A program made the position numbers and the translations under genes. Under the pieces are notes generated by a model that did not search any database, was not told the origin of the DNA, and saw only the letters and a list, made by a program, of their open reading frames with translations. Positions 9,109 through 17,253 of a DNA stretch of 47,891 nucleotides are shown piece by piece; the stretch's first letter is position 1, and each line of letters begins with the position of its first letter. The stretch is from JAJPXC01 sp964510535 (GTDB lineage: Bacteria > Bacteroidota > Bacteroidia > Bacteroidales > Muribaculaceae): positions 1 through 47,891 of the forward strand of contig CAZECG010000019.1 of assembly GCA_964510535.1 (NCBI GenBank). Reading direction: 5' to 3'.

Positions 9109-10617
9109 TTAGTCATTCGGTCGCCTATGCCGCAGTTTAGTCAGCGATGAGAGTTTGATGTTCTCTATTTTAAACACCGCCGCGACATATACCGCCAGGA
9201 CTGCCGTGCGTAGAGCCATGTTCAGACCCGGCATTGGTGTCGCTATCCCATAGGTCCCGATGGCATAGAGTGCCGACGCGATTGCTCCGTAGAGCAACAG
9301 TCGCTTGACATTGTAGCCGATGGGATATTTTTTCAGACCGACGAAATATGATGTGACCATCATGGCTCCGTAGCAGCCGAAAGCCGCCCAGGCGCAGGCC
9401 ATGTAGCCCCACCGTGGCACGAACGCTATATTGAGCGCGAGAGTGATGCCCAGCCCCATAAGCGAGAACCACATACCCCAGATGGTCTTGTCGGTGAGCT
9501 TGTACCATAGCGAGAGATTGAAAAACACACCGAAAAACAGCTCGGCTACCATGATTACAGGCACCACTTTCAGACCTGAGAAATACTTCGGCGAGATGAA
9601 ATATTTCAGTATGTCGATATAGAACATGACACCTAAGAAAATGAACAGCCCGAAGATGACAAAATATTTCATCGCGTCGCGATATGCCGCCATCTTGCCA
9701 TCGTCACCCGCCTGTTTATGCTGTGCGAAGATGAAAGGCTCATAGGCAAACCTGAAAGCCTGTATGAACATCACCATCACTATGGCTATCTTGTAGTTGG
9801 CCCCGTAGATGCCTAAGTCGGTCATCGCCTGTGTCTTGTCGCTGACGAGCATCGGATAGAGTATCTTGTCGATTGTCTGGTTCATGATGCCGGCGATGCC
9901 GAGCACAAGCAGGGGGAACGAGTAAGACATCATCTCGCGCCACAATTTTCCGCAGAATCTCAGCTTTGCCGCCGTGATTTCAGGATAAAGCGTCAGCAGT
10001 GTCACAAGTGAGCTTATGAGATTGGCGAGGAAAATATAGCCTATGCCGAATGTCGGGTCATAGAACCAGGCAATCCACTCCGGGGAGGTATTCCAAAGCC
10101 ATGGGCATAACAAGATGAAAAAGAGGTTGAGACTGATGTTGATGCCTATGTTGAGCAGTCGCAGCGTCGCGAATCTCATGGGGCGGCGTTGATAGCGCAG
10201 ATAGGCGAATGGGATGGAGATGAAAGCGTCGATGCCGACGGCGATAGCCATCATCCAGATGTAGGACGGATGCGCGCCACATTCCATCGCGTCGGCTATG
10301 GATTGCGAAAACAAGCACGCCGCCGCGATAAACAGCGAGGATGTCGCTCCGAGCGACAGCAATGAGGTGGAGTAGACCTGCATCGGGTCGCTCCACCGCT
10401 CATGGTTGGCAAACCGGAAAAAGCCGGTTTCCATCCCGTAGGTGAGTATGATAAGCAACAGGGCCACTGCTGAATATATCAGAGTGACTATGCCATACTG
10501 GTCGGCGGCAAACACATTGGTGTATATCGGCACCAAGCACCAATTGAGAAACCTCCCCACAATGCTGCTCAGCCCATAGATAGCCGTGTCCTTTGCCAAA
10601 CTCTTGATTCCAGCCAT
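9109..10617 (-). CDS. Polysaccharide/lipid-linked oligosaccharide flippase (Wzx/MOP family)
   Basis: A 502-residue integral membrane protein with about 14 hydrophobic helices, starting KDTAIYGLSSIVGRFLNW, the usual N-terminus of the polysaccharide biosynthesis branch of the MOP superfamily. Such proteins flip undecaprenyl-linked glycans across the inner membrane. It is paired with the downstream GT4 gene (20-bp gap) and lies 28 bp below ruvB on the same strand, so it may be transcribed with ruvB. Full length, no breaks. Confidence 0.88.
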   Translation of the reverse strand: MAGIKSLAKDTAIYGLSSIVGRFLNWCLVPIYTNVFAADQYGIVTLIYSAVALLLIILTYGMETGFFRFANHERWSDPMQVYSTSLLSLGATSSLFIAAACLFSQSIADAMECGAHPSYIWMMAIAVGIDAFISIPFAYLRYQRRPMRFATLRLLNIGINISLNLFFILLCPWLWNTSPEWIAWFYDPTFGIGYIFLANLISSLVTLLTLYPEITAAKLRFCGKLWREMMSYSFPLLVLGIAGIMNQTIDKILYPMLVSDKTQAMTDLGIYGANYKIAIVMVMFIQAFRFAYEPFIFAQHKQAGDDGKMAAYRDAMKYFVIFGLFIFLGVMFYIDILKYFISPKYFSGLKVVPVIMVAELFFGVFFNLSLWYKLTDKTIWGMWFSLMGLGITLALNIAFVPRWGYMACAWAAFGCYGAMMVTSYFVGLKKYPIGYNVKRLLLYGAIASALYAIGTYGIATPMPGLNMALRTAVLAVYVAAVFKIENIKLSSLTKLRHRRPND

Positions 10618-10645
10618 TTGGATGTCGTTAGCGGTGTAAAGTTGA

Positions 10646-11677
10646 TTATATGCTGAACAGACCGTCGGGAGGCGTGTCGAGGCGATGGCCCAGATGAGTG
10701 TAGGCCAGTTGCGTGACCTCGCGCCCGCGGGGTGTGCGTTTTATGAAGCCCTCCTTGATGAGAAACGGCTCGTAGACCTCCTCGATAGTCCCCGGGTCCT
10801 CGCCGAGTGCGGTGGCGATGGTGGTCAGTCCCACCGGTCCCCCCTTGAACTTGGTGATTATCGTGGTCAAAATCTTGTTGTCGATTTCATCGAGCCCATA
10901 TCGGTCTATGTTCAAGGCCTCTAAAGCGTATCGAGCTATCTCCGGGTCTATCATGCCGCTCCCTTTCACTTGGGCGAAATCACGCACGCGGCGCAGCAGG
11001 GCGTTGGCTATTCGGGGTGTCCCGCGTGAGCGCATAGCGATTTCGTGGGCCGCCTCGCCGGTGCATTTGACCCCTAGCAGGGATGCCGACCGCAGTATGA
11101 TGCGCTCAAGCACTTGATGGTCGTAGTATTCCAAGTGGCAGTTTATGCCGAAACGGGCGCGTAGCGGTGATGTTAGCAGCCCGCTACGGGTCGTCGCACC
11201 CACTAATGTGAACGGTGACAGTGTCAGTTGCACACTTCGCGCGCCGGGCCCCTTGTCAATCATTATGTCGATGCGGTAGTCCTCCATGGCCGAGTAGAGA
11301 TATTCCTCCACCACGGGGCTGAGACGGTGTATCTCGTCGATAAACAGCACGTCGTTTTCCTCGAGCGAGGTGAGTATCCCCGCCAGGTCACCAGGCTTGT
11401 CGAGCACCGGACCCGATGTCACCTTGAATCCAACGCCGAGTTCGTTGGCTATGATGCCCGACAGTGTGGTTTTGCCAAGTCCGGGGGGGCCGTGGAGCAG
11501 AATATGGTCGAGTGCCTCGCCTCGCAAGCGTGCCGCGGCGACGAATACTTTCAAATTCTCGACAATCTTTTCCTGTCCGCTGAACGAGTCAAATTGCGAC
11601 GGGCGCAGGGCGCGCTCTACGTCGCGGTCTTCGTTCGTGGAGCCTTGTGCCCCTCTTATGTCGAAAGATTGTTCCAT
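10646..11677 (-). CDS. ruvB: Holliday junction branch migration helicase RuvB
   Basis: The hexameric AAA+ motor that drives branch migration with RuvA. The 343-residue product starts MEQSFDIRGAQG. An upstream in-frame TTG at 11689 would lie inside the preceding gene and is disfavoured. Walker A is HGPPGLGKTT, Walker B is DVLFIDEIH, sensor 1 is in GATTRSG, and the C-terminal winged-helix region has TPRGREVT. The start ATG lies one base after the TGA of the EEP gene, suggesting coupled translation. Cytoplasmic, standard length. Confidence 0.97.
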   Translation of the reverse strand: MEQSFDIRGAQGSTNEDRDVERALRPSQFDSFSGQEKIVENLKVFVAAARLRGEALDHILLHGPPGLGKTTLSGIIANELGVGFKVTSGPVLDKPGDLAGILTSLEENDVLFIDEIHRLSPVVEEYLYSAMEDYRIDIMIDKGPGARSVQLTLSPFTLVGATTRSGLLTSPLRARFGINCHLEYYDHQVLERIILRSASLLGVKCTGEAAHEIAMRSRGTPRIANALLRRVRDFAQVKGSGMIDPEIARYALEALNIDRYGLDEIDNKILTTIITKFKGGPVGLTTIATALGEDPGTIEEVYEPFLIKEGFIKRTPRGREVTQLAYTHLGHRLDTPPDGLFSI

Positions 11678-11678
11678 A

Positions 11679-12479
11679 TCAATCCACAAAGTTACATAAA
11701 AAACGGAATTGCCCCGTTATTTTAACAACAACCGGACGATGGTCTGAGGCATTAGGCTCGTTAACGACTTCACGGTGTAGCACATCCACTTCGCAGCATC
11801 GGCTAATCATGATGTAATCGATGGTCACTTTGGGATTGTCGGCGGGAAATGTCTTATCAGTCGTGTCGCTGAGGGGCTTGAAATCCTTGGCAAGTTTTAC
11901 AAATGCCTTTGAGTCGGGAGTGAGGTTTAAATCGCCGGCAAATATGACGGGTTTGATGCAATTCTGTATATGCCTTTGAATGGTGTCTATCTGTGCAAGA
12001 CGGTCATTTTCGCCCAATCCAAGGTGGGTCGCTATCATAGTATAACCCGAAAATTCGGCTACAATGATTCCGCGTGGCTCTGAAGAGTCGGCAAGATGAA
12101 CCTTGGTGATGGCTTGCGGTTTGTTTCGTGTCAGCAGACCGATGCCATACTTGCCGCCGCTATAATTTATCGTCGGCAAGTATGTCGGGGTGAGATTTGT
12201 GAGCCGTGCTATTTCCGCAAGAACAAACTTCGGGTGGCGTGTGGTCATGCTGTCAAGCTCTTGAACGGCAACAATGTCGGGATTCTGTTTGTTGATGACT
12301 CGGGCTATGCTTTCAATATCGAATTGACCTGACATCGACTTGCAATTATGCACGTTGTAGCTCATGACCGTCAACGTGTCTTTCTTTATCGGTGTCTGGC
12401 CTTCATTATAAGTGGTACGGGCGTAGGCTCCATTTGCAATAAGGATACTTATGACAACGGATAATATTCTGTTTTTCAT
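11679..12479 (-). CDS. Exported endonuclease/exonuclease/phosphatase (EEP) family protein
   Basis: The 266-residue form starts MKNRILSVVISILIANGAYA, a clear signal peptide. The longer frame to 12521 would need a TTG start and buries the signal, so I chose the ATG at 12479. The EEP fold is shown by VMSYNVHNC (metal/Asn motif), VQELDS (catalytic Glu), GDLNLTPDSKAF and SDHRPVV at the C-terminus. Family members cleave phosphodiester or phosphomonoester bonds in nucleic acids, sphingomyelin or inositides. The substrate here is unknown, and a periplasmic or surface location is predicted. It sits between an apparently exported deaminase and ruvB in one transcription unit. Confidence 0.87.
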   Translation of the reverse strand: MKNRILSVVISILIANGAYARTTYNEGQTPIKKDTLTVMSYNVHNCKSMSGQFDIESIARVINKQNPDIVAVQELDSMTTRHPKFVLAEIARLTNLTPTYLPTINYSGGKYGIGLLTRNKPQAITKVHLADSSEPRGIIVAEFSGYTMIATHLGLGENDRLAQIDTIQRHIQNCIKPVIFAGDLNLTPDSKAFVKLAKDFKPLSDTTDKTFPADNPKVTIDYIMISRCCEVDVLHREVVNEPNASDHRPVVVKITGQFRFLCNFVD

Positions 12480-12517
12480 TTGATCGCTGTTTTGCTTAGA
12501 AACCGCCCCTAATAATA

Positions 12518-13072
12518 TCAATATTCGACCTTATCCGACTTATTCATCCACATTTCAAAAGCTCGGAATGCCTCTGTGTCAAGTAATAACTCGCTTGAAA
12601 GTTTGCGTTTGTCTCGCGGGAGTTCCAGCTCATCATATATGAATGAATCATCGAAACCGATATTCTTGGCATCGGTCTTGTCGTTGCCGAAATACACCTT
12701 GTCGATATGGGCCCAATAAATAGCGCCGAGACACATGGGGCATGGCTCGCAAGATGTGAATATTTCGCATCCGCTCAAATCGAATGTCCCCAACTTCTCG
12801 CAAGCCGCGCGTATCGCGCTGACCTCGGCATGAGCCGTGGGGTCGTTGTTGGATGTGACTCTGTTCACTCCGGTGGCAATGATTTCACCATTTCGGGCAA
12901 TCACGGCCCCAAACGGTCCTCCGTTATTGACAACATTCTCTTCCGAGAGCCGTATCGCCTCTCTCATCAACTGTTCATTTGTCATTGTGTTACTGTTTTG
13001 AGCTGACGCCAAATTTGAAAAAAGCAAAGTGAATGCGACAACTAAAATAAACTTTATATGCGTAACGTTCAT
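12518..13072 (-). CDS. Nucleoside/guanine deaminase-like protein with predicted signal peptide
   Basis: A zinc-dependent deaminase of the cytidine-deaminase fold, closest in style to bacterial guanine deaminase (GuaD). Ligand motifs are HAE (His81, Glu83) and PCPMC (Cys111, Cys114). The ATG at 13072 adds MNVTHIKFILVVAFTLLFS followed by NLASAQ, a convincing export signal. An internal ATG at 12985 (MTNEQLMREA) would give a cytoplasmic enzyme of usual length, about 155 residues. The frame extends further upstream only to a TTG that overlaps a putative promoter, so I rejected that start. The next gene's coding frame follows within 40 bases. Export of a deaminase is unusual, and the start needs testing. 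Confidence 0.85.
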   Translation of the reverse strand: MNVTHIKFILVVAFTLLFSNLASAQNSNTMTNEQLMREAIRLSEENVVNNGGPFGAVIARNGEIIATGVNRVTSNNDPTAHAEVSAIRAACEKLGTFDLSGCEIFTSCEPCPMCLGAIYWAHIDKVYFGNDKTDAKNIGFDDSFIYDELELPRDKRKLSSELLLDTEAFRAFEMWMNKSDKVEY

Positions 13073-13147
13073 GTGCAATATTTTGTGAGATTCTACAAAC
13101 ATCATTTTATATTTCAACAACAGATTGGAGCCGGTAGACTTCAATCG

Positions 13148-13155
13148 CAAAAATA
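13148..13155 (-). promoter_or_regulatory. -7 promoter element for deaminase-EEP-ruvB unit
   Basis: On the minus strand this reads TATTTTTG, a full match to TAnnTTTG, 76 bases before the preferred ATG. No convincing -33 TTG is visible. Confidence 0.5.
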
Positions 13156-13316
13156 ATAAAAGTTGCTCTATTTTGGTGGTGGAGTAGCAGAAAAAATACG
13201 CACAATCAATCGTGAACCCGCTATTCTTAAAGCGACTTCAGAATCAAGCTGTCCGCTTTGTCTACCACCGTGTTATCGAGCGATGCGAGGTAGATGCGTG
13301 TAGTCGCTTCCGAATT

Positions 13317-14399
13317 TTATTGGTATTTGTCTCCGTAGGCGATTTTAGCGTCGGTCACCATCTGTTTTATGCGCTGTTCCTCGGCCATCGGGCACACGAG
13401 CAGCACATCGCCCGCATCGGCTACAATATAGTCTTTCAGCCCGGAGACAACTATCAGTTTCTCTCCGTTGACTGCGAAGATGTTGCCCGATGAGTTATAT
13501 GACAGCACGCTGCACCGTTGGGTCACATCGCCGTTGCGGTTCTTGGGGGAGTTGTCGTAGAGCGCGCTCCAAGTCCCGAGGTCGTTCCAGCCGAAGTTGA
13601 CAACCTCAACATATACGTTCGGGGCTTTTTCCATGATGGCGAAGTCAATCGAGATGCTCATGCACGAGGGGAAACTCTGTGCTATGAACTCGGTCTCATC
13701 GGGGGTGCCGAACACATCTTTTCCCGAGTCAAATACTGCTGCGATGTCAGGGGCGAGGGCGTGGAACGCATTCTGGATTGTCGACGCCTTCCAAAGGAAG
13801 ATTCCCGAGTTCCAGAAAAATTCGCCGCTGTTGATAAACACTTTGGCCAGTTCCAAGTCGGGCTTTTCAGTGAAAGTCTTCACCTTGCGGATGCCGTCGG
13901 CAACCTGTTCGCCCACCTGTATGTAGCCATATCCGGTTTCGGGGCGGGTGGGGGAGATGCCTAAGGTGAGCAAAGCATCGTGCGTCTCGACAAACTCGAA
14001 CCCTCTGACGATGCTCGTCTCAAACTCGCGTTCACGGGTGATGAGATGGTCGCTCGGGGTGACAATCATTGATGCCTCTGGGTCGCGGGAGGCAACGTGA
14101 TAAGCGGCCCAGGCCACGCATGGGGCGGTGTTTCGCCGTGCCGGTTCGAGCAGAATATTGCGGTCGGGCAGGTCGGGCAGTTGTTCTTTCACCAATGGCG
14201 CGTATAGCTCGTTGGTGACCACGATTATGTTTTCGGGGCAAACTATGGGCAATATACGGTCGTAGCTCATTTGAAGTAGCGAACGTCCCGTGCCGAGGAA
14301 GTCGATGAATTGTTTTGGGCGGTTGGCGCGGCTGTAAGGCCAGAAACGGCTCCCGATGCCGCCGCACATTATTACACAATAGCGATGATTGTTAATCAT
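13317..14399 (-). CDS. manC: Mannose-1-phosphate guanylyltransferase
   Basis: A 360-residue nucleotidyltransferase making GDP-mannose from mannose-1-phosphate and GTP, the donor for surface glycans and the precursor of GDP-fucose. The N-terminal signature is MCGGIGSRFWPYSRANRPKQ, the nucleotide-binding GGxGxRxxP loop with the downstream PKQ. TPSDHLI, ETGYGYI and the metal-binding FTEKP are also present. There is no phosphomannose isomerase fusion domain, so this is the short single-domain form. It has its own promoter diverging from the TPR gene. The 88 bases past the stop keep an open frame (see findings). Confidence 0.94.
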   Translation of the reverse strand: MINNHRYCVIMCGGIGSRFWPYSRANRPKQFIDFLGTGRSLLQMSYDRILPIVCPENIIVVTNELYAPLVKEQLPDLPDRNILLEPARRNTAPCVAWAAYHVASRDPEASMIVTPSDHLITREREFETSIVRGFEFVETHDALLTLGISPTRPETGYGYIQVGEQVADGIRKVKTFTEKPDLELAKVFINSGEFFWNSGIFLWKASTIQNAFHALAPDIAAVFDSGKDVFGTPDETEFIAQSFPSCMSISIDFAIMEKAPNVYVEVVNFGWNDLGTWSALYDNSPKNRNGDVTQRCSVLSYNSSGNIFAVNGEKLIVVSGLKDYIVADAGDVLLVCPMAEEQRIKQMVTDAKIAYGDKYQ

Positions 14400-14424
14400 G
14401 GCGAATCATTTTGGTTAACGTCTG

Positions 14425-14455
14425 CTAAGGTAGTCAATAATGGCGACCTGCGCAA
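14425..14455 (-). promoter_or_regulatory. Promoter of manC
   Basis: On the minus strand, TTG at 14455-14453 is followed after 20 bases by TACCTTAG at 14432-14425, one base off the TAnnTTTG consensus. It lies 25 bases upstream of the manC ATG, and the spacing is right for the Bacteroidetes sigma factor. Confidence 0.55.
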
Positions 14456-14482
14456 GTGTTTAATCTAAAATTATCAGATTGG

Positions 14483-14514
14483 TTTGGCTAAACGGCTGAG
14501 GTGTCATATCTTTG
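14483..14514 (+). promoter_or_regulatory. Promoter of the TPR protein gene
   Basis: TTTG at 14483-14486, a 20-base spacer, then a perfect TATCTTTG at 14507-14514. Because it lies downstream of the first possible start (14484), it decides that the true start is the ATG at 14580. Confidence 0.75.
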
Positions 14515-14579
14515 TGTCGGTTTTGGCGAACAATATCGTTGTTGTCGGTTGTTCTATAATCGGCGATAGACTGAAATTT

Positions 14580-15344
14580 ATGAGAAAAATAATTGTGCTT
14601 ATTCTGGCTGTATCGGCATTGGCGGCGTCGGCTGCCGATTATGAGGCTTTGTGTGTTAAGGCCGACCGATTTTTTGAACAGAAAGAGTGGCCGTCGGCAG
14701 CGGCTATGCTTGATTTGATGCTCGACAAGCATCCCGATGTCGCGGCGACCTACGGGCGCGCTATCGTGGTCGCTGCATTGCGCGGCGACACCGTCGCCGA
14801 GATGGAGCTGATGAACCGGTCTATCATTAATTATGTGCCGTTCGACTCGACTTTCGCCGCCGTGCGCTCGGTGAGCTTTTCGCTTGGCAAAACAAATCTT
14901 TACGAAGACTTTCTGTTGAGAACAAAGGTGAGCGAGCCTTGGCTGGAGCGGACTGTCGACGCGTATCTTATGCGCTATTACACCTTCCGGCGCAATCCTG
15001 TCAAGATGATCGAGTATAGCCGTTTGATGCTCAAAGGTATGCCCGACAATGTTGAATTTTTGTCAACACTCGCTCGCGGGCTGATGCTCGACGGTAACGC
15101 TGAAGAGGCGGTTGACACATATCGGCGTATTTTGGAAATAGACCCCGGTAACTACGGTGCATTGCTCGAAATAGGCAATTACAATTATCTGTGCTGGCGT
15201 GATAATAACGACGACCGGGACGCATTGTCGCGGGCGCGCGCCGCATTGTCGCAGGCTCAGTCCATAAGGGCCACTCCTTATGTCTCAGTCACGCTCGACG
15301 ATATCGACCGGGCGATACAAAATTTTGCTAATAAACACAAATGA
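14580..15344 (+). CDS. Secreted tetratricopeptide-repeat protein
   Basis: The 254-residue form starts MRKIIVLILAVSALAASAAD, a signal peptide ending in ASAA. An upstream in-frame ATG (14484) would put 32 extra residues before the signal and overlaps the promoter, so it is rejected. The rest is alpha-helical, with TPR-like repeats: DRFFEQKEWPSAAAMLDLML near the N-terminus and AEEAVDTYRRILEIDPGNYG around residues 180-199. No catalytic motif is visible. TPR proteins scaffold protein complexes, and here the location is the periplasm or envelope. It diverges from manC and is followed 39 bases later by the secreted nuclease gene, which has its own promoter. The partner is unknown. Confidence 0.8.
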   Translation: MRKIIVLILAVSALAASAADYEALCVKADRFFEQKEWPSAAAMLDLMLDKHPDVAATYGRAIVVAALRGDTVAEMELMNRSIINYVPFDSTFAAVRSVSFSLGKTNLYEDFLLRTKVSEPWLERTVDAYLMRYYTFRRNPVKMIEYSRLMLKGMPDNVEFLSTLARGLMLDGNAEEAVDTYRRILEIDPGNYGALLEIGNYNYLCWRDNNDDRDALSRARAALSQAQSIRATPYVSVTLDDIDRAIQNFANKHK

Positions 15345-15354
15345 CTTATCTTTG
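15324..15354 (+). promoter_or_regulatory. Promoter of the EndA-like nuclease gene
   Basis: TTTG at 15324-15327, 19-base spacer, TATCTTTG at 15347-15354. The -7 box begins two bases past the TPR stop, giving a leader of roughly 20-25 bases to the ATG at 15384. Confidence 0.75.
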
Positions 15355-15383
15355 CGTTTCCCACACTTTATAACAGATTGTAC

Positions 15384-17039
15384 ATGAATAGACTACTACG
15401 ACTTGTTTCGTTGGCGATATCGCTGACTGTCATATCCCAGGTTTCCAACGCCCAAATTCCTGTTGGTTACTACAACGCCCTTAACGGCAAGTCGGGCGCT
15501 GAGCTGAAAACCGCGGCAAAAAACATTATCTACAACCACACGCAGCTATCCTACGGCGGATTGAAAACGACGTTTCAGAAAACCGACCTTTACCCCGGTA
15601 CCAGTCGGTGGTGGGATATGTATAGCGACATACCCCTCTATGCCCCATCGTTCAGCGGGCTTAACCGCGAGCATTCTTTCCCAAAAAGTTGGTGGGGCGG
15701 AGGTCAGGATGTTCCCGCTTATGTCGACATCAATCACCTATATCCTGCTGAGTCCGCTGCCAATCAAGCCAAGAGCAATTATCCGCTCGGGAAAGTTGCC
15801 AACGCCACGAAGCTCAACAATGGCGTGTCAAAAGTCGGGACACCGTCGGGAGCTTCGGGAGGTGCTTCCTTAGTGTTCGAGCCTGCCGACGATTACAAAG
15901 GCGACTTTGCGCGCACATATTTCTATATGGTCACCTGTTATCAAGATTTGACTTGGGCATCGAAATATATGTGGATGCTGCAGCAGAACACCTATCCGAC
16001 ACTCGCCCCTTGGGCCCAGGAACTTTTGCTCGACTGGGCGAGAAAGGACCCCGTCAGCCAAAAGGAGCTTGACCGCAACAACGCCGTCTATAAGCTCCAG
16101 AACAACCGCAACCCGTTCATCGACTTCCCGCAACTTGCTGAATATATTTGGGGTAACAAAAAGGGGGAGAAGTTCTATACCTCATCAGGACCCATCTCCG
16201 GCGACCCGGTGCTGATTACGCCTACACAGGGGATGACCCTCGATTTTGGCGAGGTGGCAATCGGCAAGGACGGAACGGCAAAACTCAATTTCCGTGGTGA
16301 AAATCTGACCGGCTCGTTAGAGCTGACCCTCTCGCGCGGCGATAAAGCCATGTTCTCTCTTGGCGACGCCACAATCAACACCACCTACGTCAACACATCC
16401 GATGGATATTGGACGACAATAACATACCGTCCCACGTCTATCGGCGAGCACACCGCGAAGCTGTTTATCTCCGACGGTGGCATTTCCGGCAGCCGCGGCA
16501 TAGACCTTAAAGGCACTTGCCTGCCTGTCCCCACTCTCACCCGATTGACAGCCCTCCCGGCTACCGAAGTGACATCGACATCCTATGTGGCTAATTGGGA
16601 AGCACCGACTGATGAAGTCGTTGACTACTATATAGTCACCCGGACCCATTACGAAAACGGTACGTCTATGACCGAGGAGCTGGAGGCTGATGAAAACTAT
16701 CTCGCCATCGAGGATATGAAATCATCCGAGAGTTATACGGTGCAGTCTGTGCGGCTGGGCTATCGTTCAGAGCCGTCCAATCTGATTATGGTTGAGCCGG
16801 CCGGCGTGGAGGGTATCAACTGTGACCTGCCTCCATTAGGAATTGTCAATTGCCCCGGCGGTGTGATGTTCACCTGCGGTGCCACAATCTGCGGTGTTGT
16901 CGTCTATGACATGACCGGACGCAAAGTCATGGAGCTGCCCATCGTCAACGATGGGGATTACCTCCCTCTCCCATACGGAGGCTACATAATTGCCGCTCCC
17001 GGTCAGCGCGCGCCATTCCGTATCCTTGTCACTGATTGA
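15384..17039 (+). CDS. Secreted endonuclease I (EndA/Bsn family) with C-terminal sorting-like domain
   Basis: The 551-residue product starts MNRLLRLVSLAISLTVISQV, a signal peptide ending near SNAQ; an in-frame TTG two codons earlier is not needed. Residues about 25-270 form the EndA nuclease domain: NREHSFPKSWW (catalytic His), DINHLYPAESAANQAKSNY and DRNNAVYKLQNNRNPFIDFP are family hallmarks. Two beta-sandwich segments follow, one about 285-385 resembling Bacteroidales choice-of-anchor/Ig-like repeats and one fibronectin-III-like segment at about 390-475. The end, with VVVYDMTGRKVMELP and GGYIIA, looks like a type IX-style sorting domain. Probable role is extracellular DNA or RNA degradation for nutrition. 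A terminator follows closely. Confidence 0.9.
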   Translation: MNRLLRLVSLAISLTVISQVSNAQIPVGYYNALNGKSGAELKTAAKNIIYNHTQLSYGGLKTTFQKTDLYPGTSRWWDMYSDIPLYAPSFSGLNREHSFPKSWWGGGQDVPAYVDINHLYPAESAANQAKSNYPLGKVANATKLNNGVSKVGTPSGASGGASLVFEPADDYKGDFARTYFYMVTCYQDLTWASKYMWMLQQNTYPTLAPWAQELLLDWARKDPVSQKELDRNNAVYKLQNNRNPFIDFPQLAEYIWGNKKGEKFYTSSGPISGDPVLITPTQGMTLDFGEVAIGKDGTAKLNFRGENLTGSLELTLSRGDKAMFSLGDATINTTYVNTSDGYWTTITYRPTSIGEHTAKLFISDGGISGSRGIDLKGTCLPVPTLTRLTALPATEVTSTSYVANWEAPTDEVVDYYIVTRTHYENGTSMTEELEADENYLAIEDMKSSESYTVQSVRLGYRSEPSNLIMVEPAGVEGINCDLPPLGIVNCPGGVMFTCGATICGVVVYDMTGRKVMELPIVNDGDYLPLPYGGYIIAAPGQRAPFRILVTD

Positions 17040-17059
17040 TATGCTTTAAAACTAAAACG

Positions 17060-17094
17060 AGCGGGCGGGGGCGTTCTTCGCCCGCTATTTTTTT
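17060..17094 (+). terminator. Terminator after the EndA-like gene
   Basis: AGCGGGCG (17060-17067) pairs with CGCCCGCT (17079-17086), followed by a run of Ts. A strong intrinsic terminator 21 bases past the stop. Confidence 0.88.
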
Positions 17095-17221
17095 CTCCCA
17101 TATCCGGCGCGTTAGGCGATTTCGCATCGCTATTGCGCCGCCAAAATCCCAATCCGTCGGTGTATGGCGTCTAAAATAATGTTAAGATGCTGAAAATTCG
17201 GTATAGCTTGTCGCTTTTTTG

Positions 17222-17229
17222 TAACTTTG
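17222..17229 (+). promoter_or_regulatory. -7 promoter element for the glutaminyl cyclase gene
   Basis: A perfect TAACTTTG. It overlaps the TTG at 17227, showing that the longer reading frame is not the real start. Confidence 0.7.
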
Positions 17230-17253
17230 AGGGTTAAAACATTAATAAACATC

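Noticed and set aside
11678..11689. TTG start four codons upstream for RuvB
   Set aside because: It lies inside the EEP gene and the ATG at 11677 gives the standard N-terminus.
14484..14579. 32-codon N-terminal extension of the TPR protein
   Set aside because: It overlaps a perfect promoter and would place residues before a clear signal peptide.
17100..17140. Possible hairpin GGCGCGTTAGGCGAT ... ATCGCTATTGCGCC
   Set aside because: Imperfect, with internal bulges, no T-run and no second copy seen; not strong enough to call a repeat or terminator.
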